Of a DNA stretch of 64,000 bases, positions 57,148-64,000 are shown piece by piece. Each line of letters starts with the position of its first letter. The first letter of the stretch is position 1. The translations under genes were made by a program, and so were the position numbers. This stretch comes from Bacillus sp. FJAT-29937 (GTDB lineage: Bacteria; Bacillota; Bacilli; Bacillales; Cytobacillaceae), in NCBI RefSeq assembly GCF_001509555.1, contig NZ_LMAS01000001.1, positions 404,971-468,970 of the forward strand. The letters are read 5' to 3'. The notes beneath the pieces were generated by a model. That model searched no databases, was not told the DNA's origin, and saw only the letters and a list, made by a program, of their open reading frames with translations.

Positions 57148-57936
57148 CTACATTAAATAAATAAAATGCAATAATGGCCAAACAAATAATAAGCTATCAA
57201 AACGATCTAAGATTCCGCCGTGCCCCGGCATTATATTACCTGAATCCTTAACATCATAATGGCGCTTCAGGGCGGATTCAACTAAATCACCAATTTGTCC
57301 AAAAATAGACAAGACGATCGTAATAATGGATAGCTGCAGAAATGAGGCATTAATATCTGAGAAAAGAATAAAGAGTGCTGCCACTATTAGTGCACAAACG
57401 ACGCCGCCAATTGAGCCTTCAATTGTTTTATTGGGGCTAATTTCAGGCCATAGCTTATTTTTCCCAATTGCACGGCCAATAAAATAGGCGCCAGAATCAG
57501 TTGCCCATATGATAAATAAGGAATAGAAAATATAAACTAGTCCAGATTCACGTGTTTCAATAAAGAAATAGAAACCAATCCCAACATATAGTACAGCAAG
57601 AATGGAATAAGCAACATCATCAAAATTAAATCGATTTTTTGTTGTTACTGTATACGTTAAAAAGAGTAAAACCGCGAGGAGGACAAATTCAATTTTCGAA
57701 TAGCTCAATGGTTCAAATGCATTCTGAAACTGTTTAGGTAAAAGCATTACCCATAATAATAATAAAGATAGCAGCCCTGGTATAGAAAAGAGCTTGATAT
57801 TGCGCATTTTTAATACTTCATATAGTGCAATCGATGCCAAAAGATAGGCTAGAATAATGAATGGAAATCCGCCAAAAATCGTTAACGGCAAAAAAATTGC
57901 ACCAAATATGATCGCTGAAATGATTCGTTGCTTCAT
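57148..57936 (-). CDS. cdsA: Phosphatidate cytidylyltransferase
   Basis: A 262-residue membrane enzyme that makes CDP-diacylglycerol. Seven to eight hydrophobic segments and the C-terminal signature ending in DLVESALKRHYDVKDSGNIMPGHGGILDRFDS (~205-245). Located between uppS and dxr. Its product is the substrate for PgsA, encoded elsewhere in this window. Confidence 0.96.
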   Translation of the reverse strand: MKQRIISAIIFGAIFLPLTIFGGFPFIILAYLLASIALYEVLKMRNIKLFSIPGLLSLLLLWVMLLPKQFQNAFEPLSYSKIEFVLLAVLLFLTYTVTTKNRFNFDDVAYSILAVLYVGIGFYFFIETRESGLVYIFYSLFIIWATDSGAYFIGRAIGKNKLWPEISPNKTIEGSIGGVVCALIVAALFILFSDINASFLQLSIITIVLSIFGQIGDLVESALKRHYDVKDSGNIMPGHGGILDRFDSLLFVWPLLHFIYLM

Positions 57937-57955
57937 CTATGTCGTCACACCTTTA

Positions 57956-58732
57956 TTAAACTCCGCCAAACCGCCTCTGACGGTTTTGGAATACTTCAAT
58001 TGCTTCAAGAAAATGCTCTTCACCAAAATCCGGCCATAAGACATCCGTAAACCAAAACTCGGTGTATGCTAACTGCCAAAGCATAAAATTGCTTAAGCGG
58101 ATTTCCCCGCTTGTTCGGATTAATAAATCAGGGTCATTCAAGTCTTTCGTCATTAAATAGTTTGAAAAAGTTTCCTCATTTAATTCACTTTCATTTATTA
58201 TACCACTATTACAATCTTTTAAGACAAGTTTGATTCCCTCAATAATCTCCGCCCTGCTGCCATAATTAAGAGCAAAATTCAAAATGAGTCCGGTATTATC
58301 CTTTGTATCTTCCATTGCCTTCTCAATCGCATTTCTTGTATGTGTAGGCAGCATTTCTTTATAGCCCATCATTTGCACTCGTACATTCTCTTCTACTAGC
58401 TCAGGAAGAAATGATCCTAGAAATTCTTCTGGGAGCTTCATTAAAAAGTCCACTTCCATTTTAGGTCTCTTCCAATTTTCAGTAGAGAAAGCATACAGTG
58501 TTAATGTTTTTATTCCAAGCTCATTGGCTAATTTAGTCGTTTTTCGAACTACTTTCATTCCTTCATGATGTCCCGCTACACGTGGAAGCGCTCTTTTCTT
58601 TGCCCATCTGCCATTGCCGTCCATTATAATCGCTACATGTGAAGGAATCTGATGCTCTTGAATTTTCAAGATTCTCTCTCGGAGTCCTGTTGAGCTATTC
58701 TGATTTCTCCATTGTTTCATTTTATTTAACAT
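57956..58732 (-). CDS. uppS: Isoprenyl transferase (undecaprenyl diphosphate synthase)
   Basis: A 258-residue cis-prenyltransferase providing the lipid carrier for wall synthesis. VAIIMDGNGRWAKKR (~34-47, catalytic Asp), GHHEGMK, and DLLIRTSGEIRLSNF near the end. Start ATG with AAAGGAG. First of uppS-cdsA-dxr-rseP. A palindrome and an extended -10-like element (TGGTATGAT) lie in the 256-base gap upstream. Confidence 0.96.
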   Translation of the reverse strand: MLNKMKQWRNQNSSTGLRERILKIQEHQIPSHVAIIMDGNGRWAKKRALPRVAGHHEGMKVVRKTTKLANELGIKTLTLYAFSTENWKRPKMEVDFLMKLPEEFLGSFLPELVEENVRVQMMGYKEMLPTHTRNAIEKAMEDTKDNTGLILNFALNYGSRAEIIEGIKLVLKDCNSGIINESELNEETFSNYLMTKDLNDPDLLIRTSGEIRLSNFMLWQLAYTEFWFTDVLWPDFGEEHFLEAIEVFQNRQRRFGGV

Positions 58733-58854
58733 AAAAATGCTCCTTTAGATAGGTTTTCTTACCTCCGAAAAGAAAACTTGCCGATTAGTACATCTGGTAA
58801 GGACAAGATAGAGTTCATTTTCTTTATTGTTTTATCATACCAAAAATAATGAAA

Positions 58855-58886
58855 GTTATCTCTATAAAAGGGTATGTATAGATAAC
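58855..58886. repeat. Inverted repeat upstream of uppS
   Basis: GTTATCTCTATA (58855-58866) against TATAGATAAC (58877-58886), pairing except for a two-base bulge, 120 bases before uppS and about 20 bases upstream of TGGTATGAT (an extended -10-like element on the minus strand). Possible operator or terminator remnant; function unknown. Confidence 0.4.
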
Positions 58887-58957
58887 TAAATTAAGAATAT
58901 GCTTTATATGTATTTATTTTTTTTATTACGGTAAATTGTACCTAAAAGATTGAAAAA

Positions 58958-58977
58958 ACCCCCTAATGATAGAGGGT
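58958..58977 (-). terminator. Intrinsic terminator after frr
   Basis: Stem ACCCCCT (58958-58964) / AGAGGGT (58971-58977), one G-U pair on the transcribed strand, 6-base loop, then TTTTTT on the minus strand. Confidence 0.75.
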
Positions 58978-58988
58978 AGTTTATGTCA

Positions 58989-59546
58989 TTATACTTCAAG
59001 TACTTCTTTTTCTTTATCCTTCGTAATGGAATCGATCTTGTTAATCTGCTCATCTGTCAGCTTTTGGATATCGTCAGAGTAGCCACGTAAATCATCTTCT
59101 GTGATTTCCCCATTTTTCTCCAGCTTCTTTAATTCATCATTTCCATCACGACGAATATTACGAATAGCAATTTTTGCTTCTTCTGATTCCTTTTTCACCT
59201 GTTTAACCAACTCTTTCCGGCGCTCCTCTGTAAGCTGCGGAATAGATAGTCGAATAATATTACCATCATTTGATGGGTTTAAACCGATATCTGATTTCAG
59301 GATAGCTTTTTCAATATCACTAAGAATTGATTTATCGTAAGGCTGAATGACTAGAAGACGCGCTTCTGGAACAGAAACACCAGCTAATTGATTAATAGGC
59401 GTTGGCGCTCCGTAGTAGTCAACAGTAATCCTATCAAGTAAGGAAGCATTGGCTCTCCCAGCACGGATTGCTGCTAATTCACGAGTATATGCTTGAATTG
59501 CTTTTGTCATTTTTTCCTTTGCATTCGCCATTACTTGTTTTGGCAT
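58989..59546 (-). CDS. frr: Ribosome recycling factor
   Basis: A 185-residue factor that, with EF-G, splits post-termination ribosomes. [28 protein letters not shown] and [23 protein letters not shown] are diagnostic. Its ATG overlaps the pyrH stop in TAATG, so it is translationally coupled. Confidence 0.97.
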   Translation of the reverse strand: MPKQVMANAKEKMTKAIQAYTRELAAIRAGRANASLLDRITVDYYGAPTPINQLAGVSVPEARLLVIQPYDKSILSDIEKAILKSDIGLNPSNDGNIIRLSIPQLTEERRKELVKQVKKESEEAKIAIRNIRRDGNDELKKLEKNGEITEDDLRGYSDDIQKLTDEQINKIDSITKDKEKEVLEV

Positions 59547-60271
59547 TATTTTTTCCCCCTTACAATTGTTCCGATTGTTTCGCCCATAACGGCGCGATTG
59601 ATATTCCCTTGTTCCATAATGGAGAAAACAATTAATGGAATATCATTGTCCATACATAAAGAAGATGCCGTAGAATCCATTACAGCCAATCCTTCTTTTA
59701 ATACGTCCAAATAGGATAATTCTTCATATTTTTTGGCATTCTTGTCAATACGCGGGTCTGCAGAGTATACACCGTCAACATTATTTTTCGCCATTAAGAT
59801 AACTTCCGCTTCAATTTCTGCTGCACGTAAAGCGGCAGTTGTATCAGTTGAGAAATAAGGATTGCCTGTTCCAGCAGCAAAAATAACAACTCGTTTTTTC
59901 TCAAGATGACGGATTGCTTTTCTGCGAATATATGGTTCTGCGACTTGTCTCATCTCAATTGAGGTTTGTACTCTCGTCTCCACGCCCAGCTGCTCAAGGC
60001 TATCCTGAAGTGCTAAAGAGTTCATAACAGTAGCAAGCATGCCCATGTAGTCTGCATTTGCTCTGTCCATGCCCATTTCTTCCCCAATCTTCCCACGCCA
60101 TATATTTCCACCGCCAACAACAACAGCAACCTCAACTCCTAATTGAGCCAAATCTCTTACTTGTGCTGCAACAGACTTAATGACGGAAGGGTTAATCCCA
60201 AAGCCTTGCTCTCCTGCTAAAGCTTCTCCACTTAATTTTAAAACGACGCGTTTGTATTTTGGGTTACTCAT
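59546..60271 (-). CDS. pyrH: UMP kinase
   Basis: A 241-residue amino-acid-kinase-fold enzyme phosphorylating [23 protein letters not shown] at the N-terminus, [11 protein letters not shown], and [22 protein letters not shown] at 60271 has GGAGG; the frame's earlier in-frame start passes through a terminator hairpin and is rejected. Between tsf and frr. Confidence 0.97.
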   Translation of the reverse strand: MSNPKYKRVVLKLSGEALAGEQGFGINPSVIKSVAAQVRDLAQLGVEVAVVVGGGNIWRGKIGEEMGMDRANADYMGMLATVMNSLALQDSLEQLGVETRVQTSIEMRQVAEPYIRRKAIRHLEKKRVVIFAAGTGNPYFSTDTTAALRAAEIEAEVILMAKNNVDGVYSADPRIDKNAKKYEELSYLDVLKEGLAVMDSTASSLCMDNDIPLIVFSIMEQGNINRAVMGETIGTIVRGKK

Positions 60272-60318
60272 AAAGACCTCCATATGTAAAAAATCGAAAG
60301 GCGTAAACGCACTTTGAA

Positions 60319-60347
60319 AAATAGGGAACACAGTGTGTTCCCTATTT
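60319..60347 (-). terminator. Terminator/attenuator between tsf and pyrH
   Basis: Perfect 13-bp stem AAATAGGGAACAC (60319-60331) / GTGTTCCCTATTT (60335-60347), 3-base loop, followed by TTC and T-rich sequence. Confidence 0.8.
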
Positions 60348-60378
60348 AAGCATATCTTGATGTATTATAGTAAGTTTA

Positions 60379-61260
60379 TTATTTTTTAACTTGGCTCATT
60401 ACTTCCTCTGCGAAATTGTCTTCACGCTTTTCGATGCCTTCTCCAACTTCGTAGCGAACGAACTCACGGATTTTTCCGCCTTTAGACTCTACAAACTTTC
60501 CAACCTTTTGGTCAGGATTTTTAACAAATGCTTGGTCGTTTACACAAACATCTTCGAAATATTTGCTTATACGGCCTTCTACCATTTTTGCAACGATATT
60601 TTCAGGTTTACCTTCATTTAATGCTTGTTGTGTTAATACTTGGCGCTCACGCTCTACTTCTTCAGCAGAAACTTCGTCACGTGACACATATTTAGGGTTT
60701 AATGCTGCAATGTGCATAGATACATCTTTAGCAGCATCTTCATCTGTTGAACCTTCAACAACAGTTAGTACACCAATGCGTCCACCCATATGCAAGTATG
60801 CACCAAATGCATCGCTGTCTGTTTTTGTTTTAATAGCAAAACGGCGAAGTGTAAGCTTCTCACCAATTTTTGCGATAGCAGAATTGATATGAGTTTCAAC
60901 TGTTGCACCATTATCCATAGTTTGTCCAAGAGCTTCTTCAATGGAAGCAGGCTTTTTTGCTAATAGATGATCAGCTAATTCTTTAACAAGAGCTTGGAAA
61001 CCTTCATTTTTTGCAACGAAATCTGTTTCAGAGTTGACTTCAAGAATAACAGCGTCATTTCCTTCTACCTTGATAGTAGTAAGACCTTCTGCTGCAATAC
61101 GGTCACCTTTTTTAGCTGCTTTCGCAATTCCTTTTTCACGAAGGAAATCAATTGCTTTTTCCATATCACCATCAGTTTCTTGAAGCGCCTTTTTACAATC
61201 CATCATACCTGCGCCTGTTTTTTCACGAAGTTCCTTAACCATTTGTGCAGTAATAGCCAT
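60379..61260 (-). CDS. tsf: Elongation factor Ts
   Basis: A 293-residue nucleotide exchange factor for EF-Tu. UBA-like N-terminus ([20 protein letters not shown]) and the core [32 protein letters not shown] motifs. Start ATG with AAGGAGG. It follows rpsB after a strong terminator-like hairpin. Confidence 0.97.
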   Translation of the reverse strand: MAITAQMVKELREKTGAGMMDCKKALQETDGDMEKAIDFLREKGIAKAAKKGDRIAAEGLTTIKVEGNDAVILEVNSETDFVAKNEGFQALVKELADHLLAKKPASIEEALGQTMDNGATVETHINSAIAKIGEKLTLRRFAIKTKTDSDAFGAYLHMGGRIGVLTVVEGSTDEDAAKDVSMHIAALNPKYVSRDEVSAEEVERERQVLTQQALNEGKPENIVAKMVEGRISKYFEDVCVNDQAFVKNPDQKVGKFVESKGGKIREFVRYEVGEGIEKREDNFAEEVMSQVKK

Positions 61261-61337
61261 TATGAAAATCCTCCTTAAATCTTTATGTATTAATATTTTT
61301 ACCTATATTTTTTCTTACAAACAATAACTCTTTAAAA

Positions 61338-61370
61338 AAAGGTGATAAAGGGTGCTCCCTTATCACCTTT
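61338..61370 (-). terminator. Terminator/attenuator between rpsB and tsf
   Basis: AAAGGTGATA (61338-61347) pairs with TATCACCTTT (61361-61370), continuing with AGGG/CCCT after a one-base bulge, loop of 4, followed by TTTTTTT on the minus strand. A strong signal inside a cluster normally co-transcribed. Confidence 0.85.
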
Positions 61371-61448
61371 ATTATTGTTAGCTTTGTTCCTTGGCAAAAT
61401 CCCTCATAAACGAATTATGTTTGATTTAGCAAACAGGAATAGCTTATA

Positions 61449-62162
<714 letters not shown>

Positions 62163-62181
62163 CTAATGGTTTGATTTCCTC

Positions 62182-62244
62182 CGCTTATTTCATTTTCAAT
62201 CGGGAACTGAGTCTTTCAGCACCGTCCGACTAAATCAATAAGCG
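62182..62244 (-). promoter_or_regulatory. Structured rpsB leader RNA
   Basis: Three nested stems: CGCTTATT (62182-62189) / AATAAGCG (62237-62244), AATCGG (62198-62203) / CCGACT (62226-62231), and CTGA (62207-62210) / TCAG (62216-62219). It lies between the promoter and the rpsB start. A ribosomal-protein autoregulatory leader is the obvious guess; the ligand (S2 itself) is inferred. Confidence 0.5.
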
Positions 62245-62265
62245 TGTGTATTAACACCATTTGTT

Positions 62266-62294
62266 AATATAGCATAAAAATAATGGACTATCAA
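62266..62294 (-). promoter_or_regulatory. Sigma-A promoter of rpsB
   Basis: On the minus strand TTGATA (62294-62289), a 17-base spacer, then TATATT (62271-62266). Consensus-like and correctly spaced, about 120 bases upstream of the rpsB start codon. Confidence 0.8.
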
Positions 62295-62302
62295 GTTATT
62301 CC

Positions 62303-62905
62303 TTATTTGTTTTGATTAAATTTTAATAAAAGATTAATTTCGGTCTTGCCTTTATTGAGCTTTTGAGCAATTTCGGTCTCATTATATCCTTTATTTTTTA
62401 ATAGAAGGATATCATTTAATAATGATTGCTCCTGTGAATTCTCTTTTTCATTTACTTCTGGAATAATAGGCTCTATTTCTAGCGGCGGAAACTCTATCTC
62501 GTCGTGTCCTGTCCGGTTGGAGCTATTGATTGGATAGTTTTGCACGGCAGCATTTAGTTTATATGCTTTTGCGGCGTTATAAGCATTTACTTTTCCCTTT
62601 CGGCTATGAAGGCTAAGGTTCCGTTCAAGGCCCGGCTCATCTTGATCTTTCTTTGTCGTCATACCTTCTGCATTTTGGGAATCATGAGCATTCCGTTCAA
62701 TATGACCCATTCGTTTAATAAAATCATCGTTTTCTTCCTTCATCTGAACTAGATAGGCAGAAATGACTTCCTCCATTTCTTGAATCATTTTTTCCTGCTT
62801 TTTCTCTACTTGTAAAAACCGATTTTGGCGCAGAAATAAAATGATAATTGAAAAAAGAGCAAGAACATTTAAAAACAAACTAACTAATAATAAAAAAGTG
62901 GTCAT
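62303..62905 (-). CDS. swrB: SwrB (YlxL) swarming motility protein
   Basis: A 200-residue bitopic membrane protein: one N-terminal helix (MTTFLLLVSLFLNVLALFSI), a charged coiled region, a variable linker and a C-terminal helix-turn-helix-like part (LLKNKGYNETEIAQKLNKGKTEI). In B. subtilis SwrB promotes activation of the flagellar type III export apparatus and swarming. Position immediately upstream of rpsB matches. The linker makes it longer than the B. subtilis protein. Confidence 0.88.
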   Translation of the reverse strand: MTTFLLLVSLFLNVLALFSIIILFLRQNRFLQVEKKQEKMIQEMEEVISAYLVQMKEENDDFIKRMGHIERNAHDSQNAEGMTTKKDQDEPGLERNLSLHSRKGKVNAYNAAKAYKLNAAVQNYPINSSNRTGHDEIEFPPLEIEPIIPEVNEKENSQEQSLLNDILLLKNKGYNETEIAQKLNKGKTEINLLLKFNQNK

Positions 62906-62914
62906 ATAATCCCT

Positions 62915-63226
62915 CTATCCACTGTAATCAATAATATTCCCTTTATATGGGTGTTTCTCTTTTTCTATAGACTTGCTGCTTTTCTTTTTTTGGGGATTTT
63001 CTTTACTTTCCCCATTATTGCCATTGCTCTCGTCTTGCATTAGTTTGACATTCGCTTTTTGTTCGTGTTTTATGACTGTTTCTCTTTGCTGTTTTTCTTC
63101 TTTATGGGTTCGCTCTGTGGCAAAATCATTGATATTTTGACCTCGCTGCTGCAATTGCTCCTGGATTTTCCCCGCTTCCATTGTCCTTGGCAAGGCAATT
63201 TGCATTTCAATCGACTTCAAACTCAT
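62915..63226 (-). CDS. Small charged protein, unrecognised
   Basis: A 103-residue protein, not recognised. It begins MSLKSIEMQIALPRTMEAGKIQEQL and is then dominated by Lys, Glu, Gln and Asn with a basic stretch (PQKKKSSKSIEKEKH) and a C-terminal GNIIDYSG. There is no signal peptide or membrane helix; it is probably largely unfolded outside the first 40 residues. Start ATG with GGGTGTGG. It lies between the DUF342 gene and swrB, within the flagellar/chemotaxis operon end, so a motility link is possible. Confidence 0.7.
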   Translation of the reverse strand: MSLKSIEMQIALPRTMEAGKIQEQLQQRGQNINDFATERTHKEEKQQRETVIKHEQKANVKLMQDESNGNNGESKENPQKKKSSKSIEKEKHPYKGNIIDYSG

Positions 63227-63262
63227 AGTTCCACACCCATCTCTAATTTGTCTTTTAACAGT

Positions 63263-64000
63263 CTATAGAATAGGCTCAGACATGATCTCCCCGCCTTGAA
63301 GAGAGTAACGTGCTGTTGATTGTTTGTGCTGCAATTGTATGGCATACTTCCCAAAACGCAAAGTCGTATTTGGATATACAGTCTCATAAATATAAATAGA
63401 AGAGTCAAGTCTTTCGTTTAATGCTTCCTCTAATTGCCTTAGCTCTTCTTCTACATTCTTGATCTGCCCAACAATATGTTGTTTTGTAGATCTTTGCTTG
63501 AGAATTACTTTTTTTTGTTCTTGTGATAATTTGCCGGTTAGCTTTGCGATTTCTAATAGCTTTCGCTCAATATTTGATAATTTCACAAGGTTATCATGTA
63601 ATTTTGCTCTTTCAACATGCAGCTCTTTCTCTTTATTTGCTAAAGAAATATCAAAGCAAGCCTGCAGTTCTGTTTTCGTAAACAAATGGTTGCCAACTTC
63701 TTTTACATGTATTTCTTTATTTGCTGTAAGCAATCCACCGATTACGAATGCATTTTTTGCTAAAATGGAGGAGTCTGCCCGAATTTTACTGTGTAAAATG
63801 GAGGACTCTATGATGACATCGTGACTAGCTTGCACATTTGCCTGATTTAAATAGGCTGCCTGAACATTGCCTGCACTTGAAATCATCCCTTTATTTCCGC
63901 CCGTAACTCCTCCAGAAATAATGATATTTCCTTCAGCTTTAATATGTGCAGCCTCTACTAAACCAAATATTCTAACATCTCCGCCAGCTCTTATTTCATA
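63263..64000 (-). CDS. FapA-family protein (DUF342), C-terminal part; start beyond the window
   Basis: The frame is open from the window edge to the stop at 63263 (245 residues). The first part is a right-handed beta-helix of repeating short strands (GGDVRIFGLVEAAHIKAEGN, IISGGVTGGNKGMISSAGNV, VIIESSILHSKI, NAFVIGGLLTA), followed by a coiled coil (~115-185, ANKEKELHVERAKLHDNLVKL, EEELRQLEEALNERL) and a C-terminal FGKYAIQLQHK segment. This is the FapA/DUF342 layout (flagellar assembly/polar organisation in other bacteria). It sits upstream of swrB, next to where cheD and sigD lie in B. subtilis. Confidence 0.85.
   Translation of the reverse strand, partial: YEIRAGGDVRIFGLVEAAHIKAEGNIIISGGVTGGNKGMISSAGNVQAAYLNQANVQASHDVIIESSILHSKIRADSSILAKNAFVIGGLLTANKEIHVKEVGNHLFTKTELQACFDISLANKEKELHVERAKLHDNLVKLSNIERKLLEIAKLTGKLSQEQKKVILKQRSTKQHIVGQIKNVEEELRQLEEALNERLDSSIYIYETVYPNTTLRFGKYAIQLQHKQSTARYSLQGGEIMSEPIL

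Noticed and set aside
60272-60331. Longer PyrH with 20 extra residues
   Set aside because: The extension overlaps the tsf-pyrH hairpin, and the internal ATG has GGAGG and the family length.
63263-63886. A complete protein starting at 63886
   Set aside because: The reading frame continues without a stop to the window edge and the upstream residues continue the beta-helix pattern, so this is the end of a longer gene.

Overview
The window is a contiguous piece of the core chromosome of an AT-rich, endospore-forming, probably motile Gram-positive bacterium of the family Bacillaceae (Bacillus or a close relative). The evidence is the gene content (cotE, spoVS, spoIIIE, dpaAB, ymxH, PolC-type polymerase, RNases Y and J2), strong AGGAGG-type ribosome binding sites, frequent TTG and GTG starts, and a gene order that follows the mutS to rpsB region of Bacillus subtilis. 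Every gene I accept is on the minus strand, so the text order is the reverse of transcription.

In transcription order (right to left): 64000-61449 holds the tail of a FapA-like (DUF342) gene, a small unrecognised charged protein, swrB and rpsB (with a structured leader). 61260-54650 holds tsf, pyrH, frr, uppS, cdsA, dxr and rseP (translation, pyrimidine nucleotides, isoprenoid and phospholipid precursors, membrane proteolysis). PolC follows directly; proS, which lies between rasP and polC in B. subtilis, is absent. 49895-42395 is the classical rimP-nusA-ylxR-ylxQ-infB-ylxP-rbfA-truB-ribF-rpsO cluster, followed by pnpA, ylxY, an M16 peptidase and ymxH. 37000-29120 is dpaA-dpaB-asd-dapG-dapA (lysine/diaminopimelate/dipicolinate), rnjB, tepA and ylzJ-like. 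28743-20461 is spoIIIE, a GntR regulator and a nupNOPQ-type nucleoside ABC transporter. 20255-11326 is ymfF, ymfH, ymfI, ymfJ, ymfK, rodZ, pgsA, cinA and recA. 10781-1 is rny, ymdB, spoVS, a ferredoxin-dependent 2-oxoacid oxidoreductase pair (korAB), miaB-ricA, cotE, a LysE-type exporter and the first third of mutS.

RNA genes, prophage, CRISPR arrays, transposase genes and defence islands were not seen. The less ordinary material is intergenic: a 243-bp MITE-like element with terminal inverted repeats between rny and recA, a foldback repeat plus a second partial copy between rnjB and dapA, structured leaders ahead of rpsB and rpsO, two catabolite-repression-like sites ahead of korAB, an 18-bp perfect palindrome ahead of the GntR gene with a related half site at the transporter promoter, and several terminators placed inside co-directional gene clusters. 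I did not find a clearly novel multi-gene system; the best candidates for new biology are those repeats and leaders, the ACT plus P-loop protein YmfK, and the unrecognised 103-residue protein at 62915-63226.
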